From: Acidimicrobiaceae bacterium
GTDB lineage: Bacteria > Actinomycetota > Acidimicrobiia > Acidimicrobiales > Ilumatobacteraceae
Length of the DNA: 64,000 bases
Assembly: GCA_947467375.1 (NCBI GenBank)
Contig: CANIHL010000002.1
Location: 1-64,000, forward strand
Direction: 5' to 3'
Shown: positions 42,978 to 51,283 of the stretch, piece after piece
How positions within the stretch are numbered: position 1 is the stretch's first letter
Layout of the letters: every line of letters begins with the position of its first letter
Notes under the pieces: model-generated
Databases searched by the model: none
The model's input: the letters and a program-made list of their open reading frames with translations, nothing else
What the model was told of the DNA's origin: nothing
Made by a program: the position numbers and the translations under genes

Positions 42978-43397
42978 TTACTTGCAGAGCTCGCTCTTGC
43001 CCCAGTAAGGCGCGATTACAGACAGCCGGTTATACGGATAAATGATTTTGATGACATCATTCGTGTCAAGCCTTGTAAACACGTACTCACATCCAGCAAG
43101 TAAACCACTCTTATATCCAACAGCTTGCCCGCTGGAGTAGCCATCGCTAACTCCTTCTTCTCGTGCGACATCTTTTGCTGCCTCAAGTTCAGAGGTTGAA
43201 TATTTCTTTCCAACAATCCCCGACAGCGCACCCGCAGATGTTAGGACGACTCCCAAGAGGAATGTTGCAGAAGCTACAGCAATCATTCTCGCTATCGGAC
43301 GTTGATGCAGTTTCGAAGCGCTCTTTTCACTCTTTAAAGATTGCGCTCCAGCTGGTGTCGTATCAACTGGCATATTATTTGTTGGTTCACTTTCCAT
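42978..43397 (-). CDS. membrane protein with Gly-Tyr repeat ectodomain
   Basis: A 139-residue protein: cytoplasmic Ser/Thr-rich N-terminus, one membrane helix (about 36-62), then an ectodomain with SDGYSSGQAVGYKSGLLAGC and YVFTR, ending in SELCK. The ectodomain matches that of the neighbour at 43425, so the two are paralogues. Unlike that neighbour it has lost the N-terminal zinc ribbon. It follows its paralogue by 27 bases in the same operon. Confidence 0.7.
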   Translation of the reverse strand: MESEPTNNMPVDTTPAGAQSLKSEKSASKLHQRPIARMIAVASATFLLGVVLTSAGALSGIVGKKYSTSELEAAKDVAREEGVSDGYSSGQAVGYKSGLLAGCEYVFTRLDTNDVIKIIYPYNRLSVIAPYWGKSELCK

Positions 43398-43424
43398 TGG
43401 TCCCTCACTTTTGTTTTGTAGCGG

Positions 43425-43937
43425 TCATTTGCAGACTTCGCTTCTGGTCCAGTAATAGCCGTAAATATCGCTTGCGTAAAACGGAGATTCAATTGCAATC
43501 AAATTTGGGCCAATTTTTGTAAATACATAGTAACAACCGTCTTTGTAACCCTGTTTGTAGCCTTCATCATTGCCGTTCGTGTATCCGTTTAGGTTTCCCT
43601 CTTGGTAACCCGTATCGAAAGCTACTGACCGCTCCTTCTTCAAGTCGATAGATGCCTTGCCCGCAACGAACCCACCAACACTTCCACCTACTATGAGCAC
43701 GAACCCCAATACGGATAGAAGGACCTTACGTTTTGTGGAGCGCTTCTGTTTTGGCTCCGAAGTGTTGTTCGAAGGCGAAGCCTCCATAGGGCTGGTCGCT
43801 AAAGGCTGAGCCGCAATTGAAGGAGTCGCAATTGAAGAGACCGATTGTGAAACGTCAGTGGCTAACGAAGTTCCACAAGAGGTGCAAAATGAAGAGCCGG
43901 AGTTCTGAGCTCCGCATGAAGTACAGAATTGGCTCAT
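43425..43937 (-). CDS. zinc-ribbon membrane protein with Gly-Tyr repeat ectodomain
   Basis: A 170-residue protein. The N-terminal zinc ribbon has CxxC pairs at residues 5/8 and 18/21. A Ser/Pro-rich linker leads to one membrane helix (about 71-93). The ectodomain repeats a Gly-Tyr pattern (GYQEGNLNGYTNGNDEGYKQ and GYKDGC) and ends YYWTRSEVCK. It overlaps the upstream zinc-ribbon multi-helix protein gene by an ATGA. The zinc ribbon would be cytoplasmic and the repeats outside. Confidence 0.72.
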   Translation of the reverse strand: MSQFCTSCGAQNSGSSFCTSCGTSLATDVSQSVSSIATPSIAAQPLATSPMEASPSNNTSEPKQKRSTKRKVLLSVLGFVLIVGGSVGGFVAGKASIDLKKERSVAFDTGYQEGNLNGYTNGNDEGYKQGYKDGCYYVFTKIGPNLIAIESPFYASDIYGYYWTRSEVCK

Positions 43938-45025
43938 GGTTTGCCAATGGTCTGCAGTTTGCTCTGAATTGCAGTGGATTTCTTTATTGCGAGATAGCTG
44001 AGACCAGCTGAAGAGAGAAGCATCAGTGCGATAGCCGGTCCAATGCCATCACTATTTTCAGTAATTGCAGTAATGAAAGCAATGATTCCGGCAAATCCGG
44101 CAAATCCGCCGATGAGTAGTGAGGTTTTGCGTGAGCGTTGGACTGCAACAGAAATAAGAAGAATTCCCGCAACTGCAAGAAGAAGCGATGCTGCGGTTCG
44201 ATCGCCGCTCGATCCAAGTACGCCAAATGCTCCTGTTCCCTCGAAGACGATACCTACACCGATAAAAATACGACCGAGTGAGGGCCAATCTTTTCGATCG
44301 AGATTCCATGCGACTGCAAGCAAGATAATTCCAACAATTAGAAGAAGAGAGGATGATTGCTGGGCTACGGAATCAAGTAGGTCTGTAGGGGAATCAAATA
44401 CGGAGTACCCCCTAATTGATGACTGCATAATCCAGATGACAATTCCAAAGCCTATTGAGAGCAGTCCAGATGAAAGCAATGCAGGTCTGCCGCGAAGGAT
44501 TGGTAGGGCCCATGCAGCTCCAAAAGCAATTCCAAGGACAATTAGAGGAAATCCGATATCTCCATCATCGATTGAGTTCCCAAAAAGGAAAAGCACACTT
44601 AGTGCAAGCAGAGGAATTGCTGCAACCGTTGCCCCAGGAATCAGGTCTTTACTGATGAATCTGATTGAAAGATATGTAACCGCAAAACCAATTGCTGTCC
44701 ATACGAATCCGATCATAAACGGCGAATCTGAATAGCTTGAGTCGATCGCGTCAAAAGCAAGTGCCAGGACAGCAAATGCAAATAACGCTCCGCTGATCAT
44801 TGTGATCACTGACTGCAAGTCTGTGGGTGGGGACGTATGGCGCTGAGCTTGCAAATCCTTTAATAGATCTGCTTTTAGTGATTGGACCTTGGACGTTTGA
44901 GCTTGTGGAACGTACGAGGTTTGCTGTGGAGTGGAATTAGTGACCACACCTATATTCAGTGGCTGACCGCAAGCCCTGCAAAACTTTGCATCGGCTGCAT
45001 TTTCGTGCCCATTAGTACAAAACAT
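43934..45025 (-). CDS. zinc-ribbon multi-helix membrane protein
   Basis: A 363-residue protein. An N-terminal zinc ribbon (MFCTNGHEN...FCRACG) and a Gln/Ser-rich linker are followed by about ten membrane helices filling the rest. I chose the ATG at 45025 because GGGGGACAA precedes it. A TTGACA at about 45070-45075 on the minus strand, with CAGAAT 17-18 bases later, looks like its promoter. It is first in a three-gene operon. Transport substrate or signalling role unknown. Confidence 0.72.
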   Translation of the reverse strand: MFCTNGHENAADAKFCRACGQPLNIGVVTNSTPQQTSYVPQAQTSKVQSLKADLLKDLQAQRHTSPPTDLQSVITMISGALFAFAVLALAFDAIDSSYSDSPFMIGFVWTAIGFAVTYLSIRFISKDLIPGATVAAIPLLALSVLFLFGNSIDDGDIGFPLIVLGIAFGAAWALPILRGRPALLSSGLLSIGFGIVIWIMQSSIRGYSVFDSPTDLLDSVAQQSSSLLLIVGIILLAVAWNLDRKDWPSLGRIFIGVGIVFEGTGAFGVLGSSGDRTAASLLLAVAGILLISVAVQRSRKTSLLIGGFAGFAGIIAFITAITENSDGIGPAIALMLLSSAGLSYLAIKKSTAIQSKLQTIGKP

Positions 45026-45092
45026 TTGTCCCCCTTGGTTTAGTACCATTCTGGCACCAGATGATTTTTCCTGTCAAACTTGAAACTAGTGT

Positions 45093-45632
45093 TTACTCGC
45101 CGGGCTGGCATGGATTGTAAACAAAAAACACTTCTACGTAGACTCCGTTTGTGGGTATAAAGTCACCCGCAGGGCCGCCGTAGAAGCGCACATTTGTATC
45201 CTTTGTTTCAGACAGACTTGGTCCGTCTGTTTTTGGGAACTCGTCAGGCGACACTAGATGAAAACTCGCGTCGTAGAACTTTTGCGCATTTACTTGGCCA
45301 TCACCTGCAGTTTCGCCCGGTTTGTAGTATCCATAAACAAGCGCAACGGCAACCTCGTAATCGTTTAACTTGTTGGCTTTACTGAAGTCATCCATTTTCT
45401 TACGAACAGTGCGTAGAGCTTCATTTTCATCTGTATAAGTCAACGGTAGAGGCGTCGGGAAGTACGTCCTTTCCGCTAACTTGCATTCTTGATCCCGGTT
45501 TCCCGCTACCTGAAAAGAAGCAGTTGCGAGGAACACAAGAGCAACACCTAAAAGTAGGTCAGTGAAGAGCCATCCAGCTAAACCAACGACGTCTTCACTG
45601 CGACGGCTCTTATTTCTTCTTAAATACGACAT
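45093..45632 (-). CDS. membrane protein with MotB/ZorB-like N-terminal helix
   Basis: A 179-residue protein. A short basic N-terminus (SYLRRNKSRR) is followed by one membrane helix with a buried Asp (GWLFTDLLLGVALVFLATAS, Asp about residue 25). This is the pattern seen in the single helix of MotB, ExbD and ZorB-type proteins, where the Asp carries protons. The ectodomain of about 130 residues is not a recognisable OmpA domain. It is last in the operon with the second kinase and the coiled-coil protein. The MotB link is inference from one helix. Confidence 0.6.
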   Translation of the reverse strand: MSYLRRNKSRRSEDVVGLAGWLFTDLLLGVALVFLATASFQVAGNRDQECKLAERTYFPTPLPLTYTDENEALRTVRKKMDDFSKANKLNDYEVAVALVYGYYKPGETAGDGQVNAQKFYDASFHLVSPDEFPKTDGPSLSETKDTNVRFYGGPAGDFIPTNGVYVEVFFVYNPCQPGE

Positions 45633-45635
45633 TTT

Positions 45636-46109
45636 CTACTTTGAATCTGATTCGTAACTGATGACTACGCCTTGTTTACTAAATGCAATTCGGCAATATG
45701 TATCTTTCGAAACTGCAGCGTATTGAAGGTTCACATTCTCTGTGAAATTTGTGTAGGTATCTGGTAGACCTGTGTTTTCAAAATCGAGGATGACTTGGAG
45801 TAACGCTTCATTTAATGCCCAGGCGTCAGCAAGGGGTTGCCAATAGTTGTCCGCCGCCGCTGCCTCCGCCGCCAAAATCGCTCGTTTTCGAACGTCAGTT
45901 AGATTTGCGTCTGAGTCAGCATTCTCTCCAACTTTCAAACCAACTTCAACGATGTTTGCTGAATCCAAACTGCTTGTGATGTCTTGCATGCATGACATCG
46001 CTGCTTTTTCATCACCATTACTTCCCCCAGTAATTCCACATGAGGTCATTAACAACGCCATTCCACCTGCTGCAAAAGCAACTTTAAGTGCAGAGTAAGT
46101 TTTCATCAT
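45636..46109 (-). CDS. lipoprotein of kinase-linked operon
   Basis: A 157-residue lipoprotein with lipobox LMTSC near residue 24. The mature part is helical with one strand pair at the end (TYCRIAFSKQGVVISYES) and three further Cys. It overlaps the coiled-coil protein gene by an ATGA and precedes the MotB-like gene by 3 bases. It is probably an outer-face partner of those membrane proteins. I do not recognise the family. Confidence 0.68.
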   Translation of the reverse strand: MMKTYSALKVAFAAGGMALLMTSCGITGGSNGDEKAAMSCMQDITSSLDSANIVEVGLKVGENADSDANLTDVRKRAILAAEAAAADNYWQPLADAWALNEALLQVILDFENTGLPDTYTNFTENVNLQYAAVSKDTYCRIAFSKQGVVISYESDSK

Positions 46110-47512
46110 CGGCCTCCTCTAATAATGCCTTGTAATTGCTGGTGAATTGCATCTAAATCTTCACGGAGTTGCTTGGTTCCGTATTCAACTGAAGCGTTTG
46201 TTCTTGCCAATTGTTTGCTTGCTTCCTCGATGGTCAGGGCTGCTTCGGCAAATAGCGTGGTCACGTTTCCTCCAACTGCAGAATTCAAACCTTGCACTGA
46301 TGAAACAAGATCTTTAATTGAATCAGAAATTTGAACTCCTGTGCTAGCGACAAAAGTGTTGGTGCTTTGGTTTAGCGCTTCAATGTGTGGGTTTAGAGCG
46401 GCCACACCTGCTGATACCGACTCAAGACGGGATGCACTCTCGTTTACATCGCGAGCTGCTTGCGTGAGGTCATTGAGTGCCTCAGCCAAAGCTTCGCCGA
46501 TTGATTCAGGGTTTGCCTGACGCTTTCCGTGCAACGTGTTTGAGATTTCCAGGCCGAGAGCAAGTCTTTTCTTTTCAATTTTCTCAAGCGCCTGCGCGTT
46601 TTCGGCTTCAGCCTTTACGGAGGATGCACCAGATACAAAAGTAAGAACGATGATGGCAAGGATCAGAATTGCGTCCAGGAATGCCACATGTTGAATTTTC
46701 CAAAATGGATTCAAGTACATGTCTGCATTCGTGAGGTATTTGTTTGGGTTTTGCCAGAATTGTAGAAATTGAAGGTTCAAGTTGCTGCTTCCCTCTTTTT
46801 CGTACCATTCTGCGTATTTTCCGAACGCACTCACTGCACGACCAATACTGAGCCAGGTGAGAAGCACTGGAACGAAGACCAAAACGTTGCGGAAAAATCC
46901 TGTCAAGCGAGAAATCGTGTCCCAACGACTTCCGTCCACCGGTTCTGGATGAGGGAGCATTTCCTGTGGGTCTAAAGACGCCCACATACTTAGGTCGTCA
47001 CGGTTTGCAACAGCCTGTTGTAGGCCCCTGATGTAGGGGTGATCAGTTTCGTTGTATTCAGAGGCCCAATTCTGGAGATTTTGCATCGCGTCTATGTTGA
47101 CGGTTGTTCCGAATAGAAATGGTCGAGGAGTCTGCGAGTCATCCTGGCCTAGGTCATCTGCGTCGTCGTCAAGGTCATCTGCATCAGTGGCATCTGTGTC
47201 GTCGTCAAGGTCATCTGCATCGGTGGCATCTGTGTCGTCGTCAAGGTCATCTGCATCGGTGGCATCTGTGTCGTCGTCAAGGTCATCTGCATCGGTGGCA
47301 TCTGTGTCGTCGTCAAGGTCATCTGCATCGGTGGCATCTGCATCGTCGCCCATCAAGTCAAGTTCAAGAGCTTCGCCAGCCACTTCCGCCCACTCGGATA
47401 GTGCCGAATCGTCCGTCGAATCGCTCTGAATAGTCGGTTCAATTACCGATCCACATATACCGCAAAATTTCGCGTCATCTGGTTGTTCATGCCCATTTAT
47501 ACAATTCAACAT
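46106..47512 (-). CDS. zinc-ribbon, Asp-repeat, coiled-coil membrane protein
   Basis: A 468-residue protein with four parts: a zinc ribbon (CINGHEQ...FCGICG, residues 4-20), an Asp-rich tandem repeat (about 53-125, unit DDDTDATDADDL), two membrane helices (about 205-226 and 277-296) and a long cytoplasmic coiled coil (about 300-468). The layout loosely recalls ExbB/ZorA-type proteins with a helical tail, but topology and helix count differ. GGGGGG lies before the ATG. It starts 5 bases after the second kinase gene. The Asp repeat could bind calcium or act as a charged spacer. Confidence 0.68.
   Translation of the reverse strand: MLNCINGHEQPDDAKFCGICGSVIEPTIQSDSTDDSALSEWAEVAGEALELDLMGDDADATDADDLDDDTDATDADDLDDDTDATDADDLDDDTDATDADDLDDDTDATDADDLDDDADDLGQDDSQTPRPFLFGTTVNIDAMQNLQNWASEYNETDHPYIRGLQQAVANRDDLSMWASLDPQEMLPHPEPVDGSRWDTISRLTGFFRNVLVFVPVLLTWLSIGRAVSAFGKYAEWYEKEGSSNLNLQFLQFWQNPNKYLTNADMYLNPFWKIQHVAFLDAILILAIIVLTFVSGASSVKAEAENAQALEKIEKKRLALGLEISNTLHGKRQANPESIGEALAEALNDLTQAARDVNESASRLESVSAGVAALNPHIEALNQSTNTFVASTGVQISDSIKDLVSSVQGLNSAVGGNVTTLFAEAALTIEEASKQLARTNASVEYGTKQLREDLDAIHQQLQGIIRGGR
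47162..47341. repeat. five 36-base tandem repeats inside coding sequence
   Basis: Five copies of a 36-base unit, in phase with the codons and almost identical (one A/G change in the first copy, one at the end of the last), with partial copies on both sides. They encode the Asp-rich 12-residue unit. The near identity suggests recent copy-number change. Confidence 0.95.
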
Positions 47513-47517
47513 TGGAA

Positions 47518-49413
47518 TTATCCCCCCACACTTTCTGCGCGCTTGTCACTGTATACCAATAAGTACTCTGATCCCGAAAAATTGAAATAACTAGCTGATG
47601 AAATTTGTCCACTGATGTCGTAACGACATTTTCCAATTTTTTCGAGTGAAATATTTCGACAAAGTTCAAGTGTGGATTTTTGAGTTAACTGGAAATATGT
47701 AAAGCCACTCAAAGGAAGGAGAATTGCGGCTGCGCAACTTGCCAATATCTTTTTTTGCTTGGCTTTGTGACGAGCTATTTCTGCAAGTTCCTGATTTCGC
47801 TTTTGTACTTCTGCGTCATAAAAACTGGCATCGTCATCGTCATTGCCGTTTCGAGACGAAGCTTGACGCTTTTTGGGAGCATCAGGAATGTATGGCGCAG
47901 CGGGAATCGATATTGAATGGCGCAATTTTTCGGGTGCGAGAATAATTATTCCTGAAGGAGAGCGGACTCCCGTAATCACATCAATCTGTACATCGCCCCC
48001 ACCGGGAAGATTCAATTTTCTATCTTCGATTAGCTTCCCGGGTTTTCTTTGAATTTCATGTGAAATAGTTTTCCTAGGCGATTTGATTTGAATCTGAGCG
48101 TAATTCACATAAGGAGAAACTGGCCAAGTCCACTGCACTTCTGCTGACTCGATGGAAATTCGCGACGTGATCGAAGCCAAGCCTGCTTCAACTAGCCCAT
48201 GTTTTACGGCTCTGTCTAAATGCGGATGATTCTCAAGAGTCGAAAGTGCCCCAGTTGAGAAATGGAGAGAAACTTCAGTCTCACGGGCGTCCGAAAGCAT
48301 TTCCTCGAAATCCTCTTTGGATTGAGGCGCAGCAAACATTGTCATTGCCGGGGGTAGGTCAAGTTTGAAATGTCCAGAGCTGTGAGTTTCTCGACTCAAC
48401 AAGATTCTCTGCCGAGCCTGAGTCGAAGTTTCTATTAGACGTTCTTTGGCAAGATGAATTTCGGCTAACGCGACAGTTTCTCTATCAATTTCACTTTTGA
48501 TCTCTGCAGATTCGCGAATCACATATCTTGCGAACCCTGATTCATATGCTCGTCTGATCGCAAGTGAATCTCGAGAGTTATCTCTGATAATCCTGAGTTC
48601 ACTCGAAAGGGAATTGAATGCATGTTCTTGGCCAGAGTTGTAAGTCTCAATCAGTGCATTGACGAGTGATTTACTTTGAAGATGATGGAATTTATGGATT
48701 TCGTTAATCGTCGGGTAGACGGAATACTCTTCGATGAGAAATCTCCAACACCAGAGTGCAAACAGGGCGCGATCTGATTGAAGAGGGTCGAGTCCGTTTG
48801 GTACGTCCCAGGTAGGAGATTTGATTGGGTGCTTTTCGCGTAATTCTGGAGTTGTGATGGAATCGGCATCAAGGATAAATATCGACGGAGTTATTCCTAA
48901 GCGAACAACCAAATTGTTCCCCGAGTAATCGGAATAGACAAGACCATGCCGGTGGACAGTATGAATCGCATCGTGCAAGTCGATTGCGATTTCTAGGCGG
49001 TCCTGTTCGCTGACATTGGGTTTTGCGGACGTAACCGCTTTGCGGTTGAAGTAATTTTTGTCCATTAAAAACTTCATTTGCAGCAACTGCTGGCTTGTTC
49101 GACCTGCAGTTGTAAGCGAGAAGTAGGCATCGTCTGGTGCTTTTGGCATTGAAAAACCCGAAATATTGCCGCTTACCCCAAAACCTTCCACTGGCCAACT
49201 AAACCGAGTGAGAAAAGTTGCACGATCGCTTGGGCGTGCCCACTGCTGGATATCGATCAATCGTTCAAGCATCTGCGCTAGCTCACCCGTTAGTGGTGAA
49301 TTCAGCTTCTTGAGGTATCGATCTGGAAACCCAGGATCGCGGTAAACCGATGCAAATCCGCCGCTATTGACGAATTCGTTCTTGGTTACGTTCGGGAAGT
49401 TTGGGTTGATCAT
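47518..49413 (-). CDS. atypical protein kinase with C-terminal membrane helix
   Basis: A 631-residue protein. The N-terminal kinase domain (about 1-270) has a glycine loop NSGGFASVYRD, catalytic loop VYSDYSGNNLVV (Asp 162, Asn 167) and metal site ILDADSI in place of DFG. These features and the LIDIQ...LTR...WP...GF.MP block match the kinase at 52895. The middle part is helical, then a beta-rich region. A charged helix and one membrane helix (about 555-575) precede a short ectodomain. It heads the leftward operon and is divergent from the FHA gene across a perfect palindrome. It may phosphorylate partners in the cluster. Confidence 0.78.
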   Translation of the reverse strand: MINPNFPNVTKNEFVNSGGFASVYRDPGFPDRYLKKLNSPLTGELAQMLERLIDIQQWARPSDRATFLTRFSWPVEGFGVSGNISGFSMPKAPDDAYFSLTTAGRTSQQLLQMKFLMDKNYFNRKAVTSAKPNVSEQDRLEIAIDLHDAIHTVHRHGLVYSDYSGNNLVVRLGITPSIFILDADSITTPELREKHPIKSPTWDVPNGLDPLQSDRALFALWCWRFLIEEYSVYPTINEIHKFHHLQSKSLVNALIETYNSGQEHAFNSLSSELRIIRDNSRDSLAIRRAYESGFARYVIRESAEIKSEIDRETVALAEIHLAKERLIETSTQARQRILLSRETHSSGHFKLDLPPAMTMFAAPQSKEDFEEMLSDARETEVSLHFSTGALSTLENHPHLDRAVKHGLVEAGLASITSRISIESAEVQWTWPVSPYVNYAQIQIKSPRKTISHEIQRKPGKLIEDRKLNLPGGGDVQIDVITGVRSPSGIIILAPEKLRHSISIPAAPYIPDAPKKRQASSRNGNDDDDASFYDAEVQKRNQELAEIARHKAKQKKILASCAAAILLPLSGFTYFQLTQKSTLELCRNISLEKIGKCRYDISGQISSASYFNFSGSEYLLVYSDKRAESVGG

Positions 49414-49455
49414 TTAGAGGTACCAAGACGCACAATAGGGCAATACAGGCAAAAT

Positions 49456-49485
49456 CACATAATTTGGTATGTACCAAATTATGTG
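49456..49485. promoter_or_regulatory. perfect 14+2+14 palindrome in divergent promoter
   Basis: CACATAATTTGGTA, TG, then its exact reverse complement. It lies 43 bases from the kinase start and 39 bases from the FHA-gene start, centred between the two operons. It is most likely an operator for a dimeric regulator that controls both directions. Confidence 0.75.
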
Positions 49486-49523
49486 CATAGAGTTAGGCTA
49501 AATAGAGCGTGTTCGGGGGGACT

Positions 49524-50585
49524 ATGTCAAATGGTACGAATTCTGCAATGAATCAAATTCATGGCCTTGCTAAAGGTAAGTCACCTGTTGTTGTGATGAC
49601 TATCGCGGGCCTTTTGGGTGGTATCGCTGGTTATGTCTTGTCGGAGTTGATCCAAGGCGGAGATACAAGCCGATTTTTTCCCGAAAGCTTGTACCTATCC
49701 ACTGGAGTCTGGTTCATGCTTATCATCGCTGGCATCGGCCTGCTGCTAAGTGCATCTCAAGGAATCATTGAGAAAAATGTTGAGAAGAGCACATCAAATA
49801 TCTTGACTGCGTTACCGGCATTAGCTATCGGCGGGTTTATCTCTGGAGCAGTTGCTCAAAAAGTGTATGAAAAGTTGCTTGAAAACGATGGAAGTCAAGT
49901 AACTGCTCGCACGATTGCTTGGGGAATTGCAGGTGGACTCGGAGGCTTAGCCGTAGGCGCCGGATTTAGATCTCTAGTGCGCGTGCGAAACTGTGGCATC
50001 GGTGGTCTTGGTGGTGGCTTGCTCGGAGGATTGCTGTTTGACCAGATTGCAACAGATGGCGGAAGCTCAGCAAGGTTTGTCGGGATTGTGTTGATTGGAA
50101 CCCTCATGGGTCTCTTCATCGCTCTATTGGATGCAGCTACAACGGACTACTACCTAGAACTTGCAAGCGGTGAGCAACGCGGTCAGCAATTTGTACTCTT
50201 CGACAATGCTTCAGTTATTGGATGTGCTCGAACTGTGGCTGTGACCTTGGTGCGTGATCCTCTCGTTACTGAACAGCACGTCCGTGCAACAAAAACAAGT
50301 GGCGGTTTGGCCATTGAATGCCTTAAGGGCGCATCTGCAGTTTTGATTAATGGTCAATCAACTCAAAATGGCACACTCCCAGTGGGGGGAACTATTCAAA
50401 TTGGGAACACGGTTCTTGTTTTGCAAAGCAAGAAAGGGAAATCCGTTCGACCAGTTGGATCTGTTGCAGCTGTGCCAAATGCTGGAGTGCAGGCGCCACA
50501 AACATCCTCTAACGAATCAAGCCGAGCAAGCGAACCGGTGAGAAGTCGTCCAACCATTCAAATGAACAACAATCCAAAGCAATAA
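49524..50585 (+). CDS. membrane protein with C-terminal FHA domain
   Basis: A 353-residue protein with about four to five Gly-rich membrane helices (about 20-205), then an FHA-like domain (about 215-310). Its markers are QFVLFDNASVIGCARTVAVT, the DPLVTEQHV loop that resembles the phosphothreonine-binding SxxH site, and LINGQSTQNGTLPVGGTIQI. A Ser/Pro-rich tail follows. FHA domains bind phosphothreonine, so it may be a docking target of the kinases. I chose the ATG at 49524 because GGGGGGACT precedes it; a GTG at 49509 lies within the leader. It is first in the rightward operon. Confidence 0.8.
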   Translation: MSNGTNSAMNQIHGLAKGKSPVVVMTIAGLLGGIAGYVLSELIQGGDTSRFFPESLYLSTGVWFMLIIAGIGLLLSASQGIIEKNVEKSTSNILTALPALAIGGFISGAVAQKVYEKLLENDGSQVTARTIAWGIAGGLGGLAVGAGFRSLVRVRNCGIGGLGGGLLGGLLFDQIATDGGSSARFVGIVLIGTLMGLFIALLDAATTDYYLELASGEQRGQQFVLFDNASVIGCARTVAVTLVRDPLVTEQHVRATKTSGGLAIECLKGASAVLINGQSTQNGTLPVGGTIQIGNTVLVLQSKKGKSVRPVGSVAAVPNAGVQAPQTSSNESSRASEPVRSRPTIQMNNNPKQ

Positions 50586-50594
50586 GGAGCGAAC

Positions 50595-51269
50595 ATGTCA
50601 ACTGAAACTTCAGGTAACGCAGTACTTCCGTTTTATATTCTTTGCGACGAGTCTGGATCCATGGATGCAAATGGTGGAATCGATGCAATCAACAGTGGTT
50701 TGCCGGAGTTGCATGCAGCAATTGCAGGCGACCCGCTGGTTTCAGACAAATGTCGAATTGGTCTTTTGACGTTCTCTGATATTGCAGAGGAACTATTGCC
50801 GCTTTCCAATTTGTCGGATGTAGGCGCAATGCCTGGATGTGCCGCGAAGGGTTTAACTAACTATGGCGAGGCATTTAATCTGCTTCGCGTTGTTATCCAG
50901 CGAGATATTGCAAATTTGAAAGCGCAAGGCTTACAGGTTTACCGACCTGCTGTGTTTTTCATTACTGACGGAGAGCCAACAGATGACTGGGAAGCAAATC
51001 ATCGTGCGCTTACAGATAAGGCAATGAATCCTCAAGCCCCACACATCATTTCGTTTGGAGTTGCAGGTGCCAATCCAGCAGTTATCGGAAAAATTGGAAC
51101 CAAAGCAGCCTTCATTGCAAACAACGGTGTAGATCCTGGAAACGCATTGAAGGAAATCTTGAAATCGTTAACAAACACGATTGTGAACTCGAGCAGTTCA
51201 TCGGTACCTACTCTGGTTGTCCCATCAGCACCACCTGGAACTACTGCAGTTCCGCTGGACACGATGTAG
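50595..51269 (+). CDS. TerY-like vWA-domain protein
   Basis: A 224-residue cytoplasmic von Willebrand A domain. The metal site is complete: DESGS at residues 18-22, Thr near 88 (GLTNYGEA) and Asp in ITDGEPTDDW near 125. LPFYILCDESGSM and the following AINSGLPELHAAI helix are typical of the TerY family. These proteins are found with PP2C phosphatases and kinases in TerY-P type triads. AAGGAGCG precedes the ATG. PP2C follows after 14 bases. Confidence 0.87.
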   Translation: MSTETSGNAVLPFYILCDESGSMDANGGIDAINSGLPELHAAIAGDPLVSDKCRIGLLTFSDIAEELLPLSNLSDVGAMPGCAAKGLTNYGEAFNLLRVVIQRDIANLKAQGLQVYRPAVFFITDGEPTDDWEANHRALTDKAMNPQAPHIISFGVAGANPAVIGKIGTKAAFIANNGVDPGNALKEILKSLTNTIVNSSSSSVPTLVVPSAPPGTTAVPLDTM

Positions 51270-51283
51270 ATAATTCGATAGAC

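Noticed and set aside
45051-45060. CTGGCACCAG near two gene starts (also 61567-61576) as a shared operator
   Set aside because: Only two copies at different distances from the starts and a short motif; chance is plausible. It may simply overlap a promoter at 45051.
47162-47341. A regular 36-base repeat that could suggest a CRISPR array
   Set aside because: Units are directly joined with no variable spacers and are in phase with a coding sequence; they encode an Asp-rich protein repeat. The open frames on the other strand there are shadows of the repeat.
45093-47512. A complete Zorya (ZorAB) defence system
   Set aside because: Only the Asp-containing helix and a coiled-coil tail are suggestive. 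No OmpA-type domain, no ZorC or ZorD/E helicase or nuclease is nearby. Kept as a weak parallel only.
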